Source of the DNA: Dehalococcoidia bacterium
GTDB lineage: Bacteria; Chloroflexota; Dehalococcoidia; Bin125
Length of the DNA stretch: 18,724 bases
Assembly (NCBI GenBank): GCA_007571275.1
Contig: RKRS01000151.1
Location: 1 to 18,724 of the forward strand
Reading direction: 5' to 3'
Shown: positions 1 to 6,654 of the stretch, piece after piece
Layout of the letters: every line of letters begins with the position of its first letter
Position numbering within the stretch: position 1 is the first letter of the stretch
Program-made: the position numbers and the translations under genes
The notes under the pieces: generated by a model
What the model was told of the DNA's origin: nothing
What the model saw: only the letters and a program-made list of their open reading frames with translations
Databases searched by the model: none

Positions 1-984
1 GTCTCCGACGTCTTGCCCACGGTGCTGGAGACGCTCGGGGTGGAACCTCCCGACACCTATCGCGGCGTTGAGCAGATGCCCGTCACAGGCAAGAGCTTCG
101 CCTATGCCTTCGACGCCGCCGACGCGCCGACGCCGAAAGAGTCGCAGTACTTCGAGATGATCGGCCATCGCGGCATCTGGGTAGACGGCTGGAAGGCCGT
201 CGCCTGGCATCGACGGCGCAGCGACTGGTCGGACGACGAATGGGAGTTGTATCACCTCGACGAAGATTTCTCCGAGAGTCGAAACCTCGCCCAACAGGAA
301 CCGGAACGCCTGCGTGCACTGATTGACCGTTGGTGGGTCGAGGCGGGACGCAACGGCGTGTTGCCGCTCGACGACCGCGCAGTCGAGATCACCCAACCCA
401 TCCAGAGACCCGGCGGGCCACATGATGGGCTGCGCTACCGCTACACGCCGCCGGTCACGCACATACCTGGTGATGTCGCTCCGGCCATGGATCTGGGCAG
501 TTGGTCGCTGGATGCAGCCATCTCGCGCGGCTCGACCGACGAGGAAGGCGTGATCTTCACTCGTGGCGCGATCCACACCGGCTGGTCATTCTTCATCCGC
601 GACAACAGCCTGCAATTCGACTACCACGCGCTCGACATCAGGACGTCGATCCGTACCGACGCCCCGATTCCATCGGGAGACTGCACGGTTAGCGTTGCCT
701 TCGAGAGCGACGAGCCGTTCGGGCCCGGCCGCGTCACGCTGTCAGTCAACGGACAGACCGTTGGCGAAGGCGTGGTGCCCATCTCGCTTCGGCGCTCGCT
801 GATCGGTCACGCCATGATGGACGTCGGCGCCGACGCCCGCTCACCGGTGAGCGACAGCTACGACCCGCCCTTCCCATTCCAGGGAACGATCGAGTCGATT
901 GATGTCGTGGTCACGCCCTACGAGGGATCCGCCGCAGCCCAAGCCGCTGAGCAGAGGCAGCGCCAGGCGATGTCGAGGCAGTGA
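1..984 (+). CDS. Sulfatase (arylsulfatase family), C-terminal part, 5' end outside window
   Basis: The reading frame is open from base 1 and 327 residues are visible before TGA. It opens with a typical late-sulfatase segment (VSDVLPTVLETLGV, residues 1-14), followed by YFEMIGHRGIWVDGWKAVAW and ELYHLDEDFSESRNLA, then a WWVEAGRNGVLPLDDR segment near residue 125. These match the end of the alkaline-phosphatase-fold sulfatase domain in arylsulfatases of the mycobacterial AtsA/AtsD type. Residues about 150-318 form the extra beta-rich C-terminal domain of that subgroup (TLSVNGQTVGEG, DVGADARSPVSDSY, FQGTIESIDV). The family hydrolyses sulfate esters using a formylglycine made from a Cys or Ser in a CxPxR motif; that motif lies upstream of this window, so activity cannot be judged. 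The Met at base 13 is internal, not a start. The gene converges on dppC1 with a 23-nt gap and no obvious terminator. The substrate is unknown. Confidence 0.93.
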   Translation, partial: VSDVLPTVLETLGVEPPDTYRGVEQMPVTGKSFAYAFDAADAPTPKESQYFEMIGHRGIWVDGWKAVAWHRRRSDWSDDEWELYHLDEDFSESRNLAQQEPERLRALIDRWWVEAGRNGVLPLDDRAVEITQPIQRPGGPHDGLRYRYTPPVTHIPGDVAPAMDLGSWSLDAAISRGSTDEEGVIFTRGAIHTGWSFFIRDNSLQFDYHALDIRTSIRTDAPIPSGDCTVSVAFESDEPFGPGRVTLSVNGQTVGEGVVPISLRRSLIGHAMMDVGADARSPVSDSYDPPFPFQGTIESIDVVVTPYEGSAAAQAAEQRQRQAMSRQ

Positions 985-1007
985 CGCTCGCTGTCTATGT
1001 TTGTGAG

Positions 1008-1925
1008 TCAGTGGTGGCGTCGGTGCGGGTCGATCGCTTCGACGACGGAGTCGGCGAGGAAGTTGAGCGAGAGCAGGATCAGCGAAAGACCAAGCGTTGG
1101 GAAGAGCACGAACCACCAGTTGCCGGCGAACAGCCAGCGGCGACCGTCGCTGAGGATGATGCCGAGCGTCGGTGTCGGCGGTGATGCGCCGAGTCCGAGG
1201 AAACTGAGCGTCGCCTCCGCGATCACCGCAAACGCCATCGCCAAGGCGGCCTGCACCAACAGCGGTGGCAGCGCATTGGTCGCGATGTGTCGACCGATGA
1301 TACGGGGTGGCGACGCGCCCAGGCATCGCGCAGCTAGGACATAGTCCCGTTCTTTCTCGGTCAGTAGCTGCGCCCTGGCAATTCTGGCGAAGACAGGGAT
1401 ATTGGCGATCCCGAGGGCCAGTGCGACCTGAGAGGTGCCAGTGCCGAGAATCGCCAGCACCGCGATGCCGAGCAGGAGGAAGGGAAAGGCGAGCAGGGTG
1501 TCGACGAGCCGCATCAGGATCGCCTCTAGCCAACCTCCCGCGTAGCCGGCGGCGAACCCCACAATTGTCCCCACGAGTCCACCGCCGAGTACGCCCGCGA
1601 CCGACACGTAGAGTGAGATTCTGAGCCCGAACAGAATGCGGCTGAAGATGTCTCGGGACAGATCATCGGTGCCGAACCAGTACTCGCCCGATGGCGCCAA
1701 CAGCCTAGCGCCGCGAATCTGTTCCGCTTCTCCAAATGGCGCCAGCAGGTCGGCGAAGATCGCGACGAAGATCAAGCCGCCAAAGACTACCGCGCCGATC
1801 GCGCCCTGCGGATTCGTCACGGTCCGGTAGAAAGCGTCAACCGTCAACGACTGATCGCGCATGCTGCGCAACCAGCTTCGCTGAAGCGGTGGAGCGTATT
1901 GCGACTGAGTCTGTGATCGCGCCAT
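1008..1925 (-). CDS. dppC: DppC-type ABC permease (cluster 1, dppC1)
   Basis: This 305-residue inner-membrane permease is one half of the channel of a peptide/nickel-family importer (the symbol is family-level only). An OppC_N-type region comes first: a cytoplasmic lead, one membrane helix at about 43-63, then FGTDDLSRDIFSR at about 84-96. The binding-protein-dependent permease domain follows, with helices near 105-128, 142-160, 163-181, 222-245 and 270-292. The EAA coupling loop that docks on the ATPase is at about 194-221 (DYVLAARCLGASPPRIIGRH ... NALPPL). The protein ends in DPHRRHH. The ATG follows the dppB1 stop by 2 nt, so translation is probably coupled. It closely resembles dppC2 (9579-10478). 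Length is normal for DppC. The transported substrate is unknown. Confidence 0.96.
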   Translation of the reverse strand: MARSQTQSQYAPPLQRSWLRSMRDQSLTVDAFYRTVTNPQGAIGAVVFGGLIFVAIFADLLAPFGEAEQIRGARLLAPSGEYWFGTDDLSRDIFSRILFGLRISLYVSVAGVLGGGLVGTIVGFAAGYAGGWLEAILMRLVDTLLAFPFLLLGIAVLAILGTGTSQVALALGIANIPVFARIARAQLLTEKERDYVLAARCLGASPPRIIGRHIATNALPPLLVQAALAMAFAVIAEATLSFLGLGASPPTPTLGIILSDGRRWLFAGNWWFVLFPTLGLSLILLSLNFLADSVVEAIDPHRRHH

Positions 1926-1927
1926 GC

Positions 1928-2884
1928 TCAGCTCGCCAACCCGGAGACCCGGATACGCGGATCGAGATAGCCGTATGTGATGTCGGCAATCGTGTTCGCG
2001 GCCACGAAGAGGAAGACGAGAATGGCAAGCATCGCCTGAATCAGCAGGTAATCGCGCCCCTGGATACCGTCGATGATCAGGAATCCGAATCCAGGCCGTG
2101 TGAACACGATCTCGACCACGATGGCGCCGGCGAGCAGGTTGCCAATCTGCAGCGCGGCGATGGTCACGATGGGAATGAGCGCATTACGCAGGGCGTGATT
2201 GATCACAACTTTGCGGCCTTCCAGCCCTTTGGCGTGGGCGGTGCGGACGTAGTCCTGCGCCAAGGCCTCGGCGACCGACGTGCGGACAAATCTTGCCAGC
2301 ACGGCGGCGATCACTGAGCCGGCGGCAATCGTCGGCAAGACGAGTCGATGGACGCCGGCGACGAAGTCGTCGAATACGCTGACCCGCCCGGACACGGGGA
2401 ACAGGTCCAGCTCGACTGCGAAGATCCAGAGCAGGAGGATGCCCAAGACGAAGTTGGGAATGCCGAGTGTGAACAGATTGAACACGCTGGCCCCATAGTC
2501 CGGTGGTTTCTTGGCCCAGACTGCCGCCGCGACGCCTAACGGAACGCCGATCAGCAGAGCGAACAGGTATGCCGCGACTGCTAGCTCGATTGTCGGCGGG
2601 AACGACTGAGCGATCAGGTCACGCACTGGCACCCGCTTGGTGAACGACTTGCCGAAATCGAGCTGGACCACACCACCAATCCAGTTGCCGTACTGGGTCA
2701 GGACGGGATCATTGAGGCCAAGCTGCTCGCGAATCTGTTCAACATCCTCCGGGGTCGCATCCTCTCCGGCCAGCTGTTGAGCCGGATCGCCGGGGATCAG
2801 GCGGATGATCAGAAAGATGACAATGCTGGCCAGGAAGACGACCAACAGTCCCTCGAGGGAGCGGCGAACCAGGTATCGTCCCAC
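1928..2884 (-). CDS. dppB: DppB-type ABC permease (cluster 1, dppB1)
   Basis: This 318-residue permease pairs with dppC1. It starts MGRYLVRR, with the first helix at about 10-30 ending in the family signature RLIPGDPA. FGKSFTKRVPV lies at about 77-87, and further helices are near 98-120, 134-157, 184-200, 240-262 and 282-302. The EAA loop is at about 211-238 (DYVRTAHAKGL ... HALRNALIPI). The C-terminus carries the usual YLDPRIR. The start is GTG, chosen because a strong AAGGAGG (2894-2900) lies 9 nt upstream and dppB2 begins with the same residues. SBP-1 ends 95 nt upstream; I see no convincing promoter in that gap, so it is probably read through from SBP-2/SBP-1. The substrate is unknown and the symbol is family-level only. 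Confidence 0.96.
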   Translation of the reverse strand: MGRYLVRRSLEGLLVVFLASIVIFLIIRLIPGDPAQQLAGEDATPEDVEQIREQLGLNDPVLTQYGNWIGGVVQLDFGKSFTKRVPVRDLIAQSFPPTIELAVAAYLFALLIGVPLGVAAAVWAKKPPDYGASVFNLFTLGIPNFVLGILLLWIFAVELDLFPVSGRVSVFDDFVAGVHRLVLPTIAAGSVIAAVLARFVRTSVAEALAQDYVRTAHAKGLEGRKVVINHALRNALIPIVTIAALQIGNLLAGAIVVEIVFTRPGFGFLIIDGIQGRDYLLIQAMLAILVFLFVAANTIADITYGYLDPRIRVSGLAS

Positions 2885-2893
2885 GCTCAGCCG

Positions 2894-2900
2894 CCTCCTT
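2894..2900 (-). promoter_or_regulatory. Ribosome binding site of dppB1, supports GTG start
   Basis: Minus-strand AAGGAGG, 9 nt before the GTG at 2882-2884. It is the strongest Shine-Dalgarno match in cluster 1 and decides the start in the absence of an ATG. Confidence 0.75.
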
Positions 2901-2979
2901 GTTCAACCCGCCGTGTAGCGACGGACCAGCGGGAGAAGGCGTATTACTCTCCGCCAGTCGTAATCTACTCCACCTGCTC

Positions 2980-4710
2980 CTAGGTCTCCATGTAGACGTG
3001 ATGCAGTCGCGGAATGCTCATGACGTCGTAGTAGAGGTTCTTGACCTTGTTGGTGTAGGCCCAGATCTGGACGGTCGTGCAGATCGGCGAAACCCACGGT
3101 TCCTCAGCCAGGATCTTGTTGAAGTCGTCGATCAGCTTCTGGCGCTTCTGCTCCGTGTCGGCCGTTGGCCAGCCGTCAATCATTGCCTGGTAGTGCGGTG
3201 TCTCATATGCGCACGAGTTGGGAATCCGCATCTGGTAGTTCATCACCGGCAGCGATTGCGGATGCATCGCATAGAAGCCGTAGAACGACAGATAGGCGCC
3301 GGGATGCGTGCCGCTGAGGAAGCGGTCGATCCAGGCCGCGGCCTCCACCGACTCGGGCTCGAGGTTGATCCCGGCCACCGCCGCGTCCTGCTGGATGACC
3401 TGTGCAATTGAGAGCGCCTCTTCGTTGTTACCGAAGCAGGCGATCTTGATACTGGGAGTGCCGTCAGGATACCCGGCCTCCGTGATCAACCGTTTCGCTT
3501 CATCCAGATCGAAGTACTGGTAATCCGCGTCAGCGTCGTAAGCGGGCGAGAACGACGGCCACAGGACGTTTTTCGTCTCCGATAACCCTTCAAAGATTTC
3601 AGCGACAATCCGCTCGCGGTCAATCGTGCGGTAGATCGCCTGTCGCACTTTGGGGTTGTCCATCATCGGATGTCCGCCGCCGCGTCCCTCTCCGACCATG
3701 CCCAGCACCCAGATCGAGCCGGTCGGAGGGGCTAACAGCAGATCAAAGTTGTCATCTTCATTGAAACCTTTGTACCAGGCCTTCGGCAGATGGTGCGTGA
3801 TGTCCAGCTCGCCGTTCTGCAATGCCAGGGCCATCGACTCTGAATCCTGGAAAATGTTCCACTCAATTGCGTCGAGCGAAGCGGGATCATAGAAGTTCTC
3901 GAAGCGTTCAGCGCGTGCAAACACGTCGACCTCGTACGCATCGACGTCGAACTTGAACGGGCCGCTGGCGTTGACTCTGGTGTAGCCGTCGAGTTCGGCG
4001 ATGTTGTCAGCATCGTGGATCTGCGCCCAGTTGAGGACATCGAAAATCACGGTGCCGGGCCAGGCGAGGTCAAGCTGTAGGGTCGTCTTGTCGATCGCCG
4101 TCGCCTTGCTGACGTACTTGTTGTAGATGCTCCGCACTTGGCTGTTCTGGACGTCCTCGTCATCCATGCGCTCCAGGCTTTTCCTGACTTCCTCGGCAGT
4201 CATGGGTTTGCCGTCGTGGAACTCGAGGCCGGGTCGTAGATGAATCTGGATCATCGTTTGGTCGTCGTTGAACTCCCAGCTCTCGGCAAGATGCGGCTGA
4301 GGATCGAGCCCGTCGGGGCTGTACTTGGTCAGGGTGTCCCAAAGCGCTGGATAGAAGATCGTTTCCGGCGTGGCTCCATACGGGGCCTGGTGGGTCGCCG
4401 GTGAGCTACCCGCCCAGCCGGCTCGCAGCGTGCCGCCTCGTGGCCGGCCTTCACTGACAGCTGCCTGTTGCGCGGCGGCTTGCTGCTGTTGCTGCGGCTG
4501 AGCGGCTGGCTGTGCTTGCGTCTCTTGTTCTTGCCGTTGAACCTGCGCGGCGGCCGGAGCCGCCTGCTGCTGACCGTCGTCGTCATCATCGCCGCAGCCG
4601 ACCAGCGCAATGCTCGCAGCGCCCAGTCCGGCGCGCCCGCTGGCCTGCAGCAGGTTACGACGTGACAGCTTCTGCTCGCGGATCCGCTTCCAGTAGTGCT
4701 TCTCGGCCAT
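2980..4710 (-). CDS. Family-5 extracellular substrate-binding lipoprotein (SBP-1)
   Basis: This 576-residue protein is the ligand receptor of a peptide/nickel-type ABC importer, predicted to be exported and lipid-anchored on the outer face of the membrane. It has a twin-arginine signal (LSRRNLLQ, Arg17-Arg18) and lipobox LVGC with Cys39, so Tat export followed by lipidation is likely. GDDDDDG follows, then a Gln/Ala-rich linker to about residue 91. The SBP_bac_5 domain runs from GGTLRAGW (about 92) to the end, with HLAESWEFNDDQT, RPGLEFHDGKPMTAEEV and DNPKVRQAIYRTIDRERI. The IPNSCAYETP segment (Cys500) is shared with SBP-2. The ATG at 4710 is chosen over an upstream TTG because it aligns with SBP-2 and has GAAGGAT before it. 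Unlike its paralogues it lacks the promoter module, so it is probably transcribed from the SBP-2 promoter. Bound ligand unknown. Confidence 0.95.
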   Translation of the reverse strand: MAEKHYWKRIREQKLSRRNLLQASGRAGLGAASIALVGCGDDDDDGQQQAAPAAAQVQRQEQETQAQPAAQPQQQQQAAAQQAAVSEGRPRGGTLRAGWAGSSPATHQAPYGATPETIFYPALWDTLTKYSPDGLDPQPHLAESWEFNDDQTMIQIHLRPGLEFHDGKPMTAEEVRKSLERMDDEDVQNSQVRSIYNKYVSKATAIDKTTLQLDLAWPGTVIFDVLNWAQIHDADNIAELDGYTRVNASGPFKFDVDAYEVDVFARAERFENFYDPASLDAIEWNIFQDSESMALALQNGELDITHHLPKAWYKGFNEDDNFDLLLAPPTGSIWVLGMVGEGRGGGHPMMDNPKVRQAIYRTIDRERIVAEIFEGLSETKNVLWPSFSPAYDADADYQYFDLDEAKRLITEAGYPDGTPSIKIACFGNNEEALSIAQVIQQDAAVAGINLEPESVEAAAWIDRFLSGTHPGAYLSFYGFYAMHPQSLPVMNYQMRIPNSCAYETPHYQAMIDGWPTADTEQKRQKLIDDFNKILAEEPWVSPICTTVQIWAYTNKVKNLYYDVMSIPRLHHVYMET

Positions 4711-4800
4711 TTGATTCAATCCTTCAGCTTCAGCTGATGTGCAGGATCACCAGCACCAGCATTTGGTGGATGATTCAGAAACTCACGATGTTGGCGTCGG

Positions 4801-6546
4801 CTAGGTATCCAGCCAGAATTTCTCCATCGACGGCGTAAATCCGGATACGGCCCAATCGAGGTTTTGCAGCCGTTTGTGTCCCGCCCAGACGCCGCTGGCC
4901 GTGGCGATCGGCGCAACCCAGGGTTCCCGATCGAGGATGTCGTTGAAGTCGTCGAGCAGCGCTTGCCGGCTACTTTCGGTGTTGGCCGTTGCGAAGCCGT
5001 CAATCATGGCCTGATACTCGGGCGTCTCATAGGCGCATGAGTTTGGTATGCGCATCTGGTAGTTCATGACCGGCAGGGTTTGCGGATGCAGCCAGTGGAA
5101 GCCGTACGTGTTGATGTAAGACTCGTGGTCGCCGGCGAGGAATCGCTCGAGCCAAGCCGGACGGTCCTGCAAGTGAATCTTGAAGTTGAAGCCGGCCTGC
5201 TGCGCATCATTGATGATGATCTGAGCGATGGCGTTGTCAAGCGCGCCGCGCCAGGTCGACAGCTCGATCTCTGGCGTCCCATCCGCGTATCCCGCGTCGA
5301 CCATCAGCGCCTTCGCCTCCTCGACGTTGAAGTAACTGCGGTCGTACTCCGCTGCGTAGCCCGGTGAGTACTCGGGCCAGAGAACGTGTTTGGGTTGTTC
5401 GAGGTTGTTGAAGACGTCTTGCGCGATGCGCTCTCGGTCGATGCAGCGGTACAAGGCGCGTCGCACACGAGGGTCGTTGAAGACCTCGTGGCCGCCCCCG
5501 CGACCGGTGCCGACCATGCCAAACACCCACAGCCCTCGAGCGACCCCAAGCACGACGTTGTAGTCAGGATTCCCATCGAATTGTGCAAACTGCTCAGGCG
5601 GAAACGCGGGGCTGAGGTCGATTTCGTTGGACAACAGAGCGAGCGTCATGGAATCCCGATCGGGGAACGTTTGATAGGTGATGGCGTCGAGGTAGGCGGG
5701 ATCATAGAAATTCTCATGCCGCACCACGCGCGCGAACTGATCGACAATGTGCGGGTCCGGATCCCACTTAAAAGGACCCGAGGCCGCCACTGTCCCGTAG
5801 CCCTCAAGCGACGCGATCTCGTCAGGATCGTGGACGTGCCCGAAATTGAGCACGTCGAAGATGGTCGTACCCGGCCAGAGCAAGTGGAAATTCAACGTCG
5901 TCTTGTCGACCGCCTCAATCCGTTCTACATATTTCGCCAACGGCCCCTTGACCTGGCTGTTCGGCGTGTCGGGGAGGAGAATCGCCTCAAAGCTGGCCTT
6001 GACCGACTCGGCGTCGATTGGACGCGCGTTGTGAAATTCGAGACCGGGGCGAAGGTTGACGGTCAGCACCGTCTGGTCGCCGTTGAATTCCCATGATTCC
6101 GCCAGGCGCGGCTCCGGTTCGAGCGAGTCATATGGGTAGCGAATCAAGGTATCCCAAACCGGCGTGTGGAAGGCGCCGTGCTGTGACTGCGCGTAGGGAC
6201 CGCGATAGCCTGACAGCGCCAGATCCCAACCGATGCGTAGCGTGCCACCTCGCTTGATGCCGTCGCCGGTCTGCTGGACCTGGGCGGTAGCAGCCTGCTG
6301 CTGTGGTTGCGCCGCTTGTTGGGGTTCTTGAGCCTGTTGCTGCGGCTGAGCGGCGGGCTGTGCCTGCTGTTGCTGCTGAGGCTGTGCCTGAGCCGCCGTC
6401 TGCGGCTGACCGTCGTCGTCATCATCGCCGCAGCCGACCAGCGCAATGCCCGCAGCGCCCAGTCCGGCGCGCCCGCTGGCCTGCAGCAGGTTGCGACGTG
6501 ACAGCTTCTGCTCGCGGATCCGTTTCCAGTAGTTACGCTCGGCCAT
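4801..6546 (-). CDS. Family-5 extracellular substrate-binding lipoprotein (SBP-2)
   Basis: This 581-residue paralogue of SBP-1 is predicted to be a Tat-exported lipoprotein: Arg17-Arg18 in LSRRNLLQ, lipobox LVGC with Cys39, then GDDDDDG. The Gln/Pro/Ala linker spans about 47-99. The SBP_bac_5 domain starts at GGTLRIGW (about 100) and includes RLAESWEFNGDQT, LRPGLEFHNARPIDAESV, a Gly-rich GTGRGGGHEVFNDPRVRRAL and IPNSCAYETPEYQAMIDGF (Cys504). The ATG has GGGAGAGGAG upstream at good spacing. It lies between SBP-3 (108 nt upstream) and SBP-1 (90 nt downstream) and has its own promoter with a palindrome in the spacer, so SBP-2, SBP-1, dppB1 and dppC1 can be expressed independently of SBP-3. The DNA for the first 46 or so residues is nearly identical to that of SBP-1, but the mature domains differ widely. 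Ligand unknown. Confidence 0.95.
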   Translation of the reverse strand: MAERNYWKRIREQKLSRRNLLQASGRAGLGAAGIALVGCGDDDDDGQPQTAAQAQPQQQQQAQPAAQPQQQAQEPQQAAQPQQQAATAQVQQTGDGIKRGGTLRIGWDLALSGYRGPYAQSQHGAFHTPVWDTLIRYPYDSLEPEPRLAESWEFNGDQTVLTVNLRPGLEFHNARPIDAESVKASFEAILLPDTPNSQVKGPLAKYVERIEAVDKTTLNFHLLWPGTTIFDVLNFGHVHDPDEIASLEGYGTVAASGPFKWDPDPHIVDQFARVVRHENFYDPAYLDAITYQTFPDRDSMTLALLSNEIDLSPAFPPEQFAQFDGNPDYNVVLGVARGLWVFGMVGTGRGGGHEVFNDPRVRRALYRCIDRERIAQDVFNNLEQPKHVLWPEYSPGYAAEYDRSYFNVEEAKALMVDAGYADGTPEIELSTWRGALDNAIAQIIINDAQQAGFNFKIHLQDRPAWLERFLAGDHESYINTYGFHWLHPQTLPVMNYQMRIPNSCAYETPEYQAMIDGFATANTESSRQALLDDFNDILDREPWVAPIATASGVWAGHKRLQNLDWAVSGFTPSMEKFWLDT

Positions 6547-6596
6547 CGTTGGGCTCCTCTCCCTGTTCCGCGACGGGTTGGCGGCGGAGTAGGGAG

Positions 6597-6625
6597 AGTA
6601 TGCCGATCTGAGATCGGCCTTGCAA
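6597..6625 (-). promoter_or_regulatory. Predicted sigma-70-type promoter of SBP-2
   Basis: Minus strand: -35 TTGCAA at 6620-6625, a spacer of exactly 17 nt, and -10 CATACT at 6597-6602, giving a transcript start near 6590. Fifty nt separate the -10 from the ATG. The same arrangement occurs before SBP-3, SBP-4 and SBP-5, which strengthens a call that would be weak alone. The spacer is filled by a palindrome (see 6602-6618). Confidence 0.6.
6602..6618. promoter_or_regulatory. Palindrome between -35 and -10 of the SBP-2 promoter, candidate operator
   Basis: GCCGATCT, one central base, AGATCGGC: a perfect inverted repeat with 8-bp arms lying within the -35/-10 spacer and touching the first base of the -10 element. 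A dimeric repressor bound here would block RNA polymerase, and an MerR-type activator also binds spacer palindromes, although those usually go with 19-20 nt spacers. No regulator gene is in the window. The palindrome is plain in the sequence; its role is inferred. Confidence 0.6.
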
Positions 6626-6654
6626 GCAGAGGCCTCGAGTCAGCTCACGGCTCA

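Noticed and set aside
985..1007. Terminator between the sulfatase and dppC1
   Set aside because: The 23-nt gap has no inverted repeat with a T-run on either strand.
2885..2979. Promoter for dppB1 using TAATAC near 2940-2945
   Set aside because: No acceptable -35 lies 16-18 nt upstream, and the spacing to the start does not follow the SBP promoter pattern.
4711..4800. Copy of the SBP promoter module before SBP-1
   Set aside because: The expected -10 position reads CCAAAT and the expected -35 reads ATCGTG on the minus strand; neither fits.
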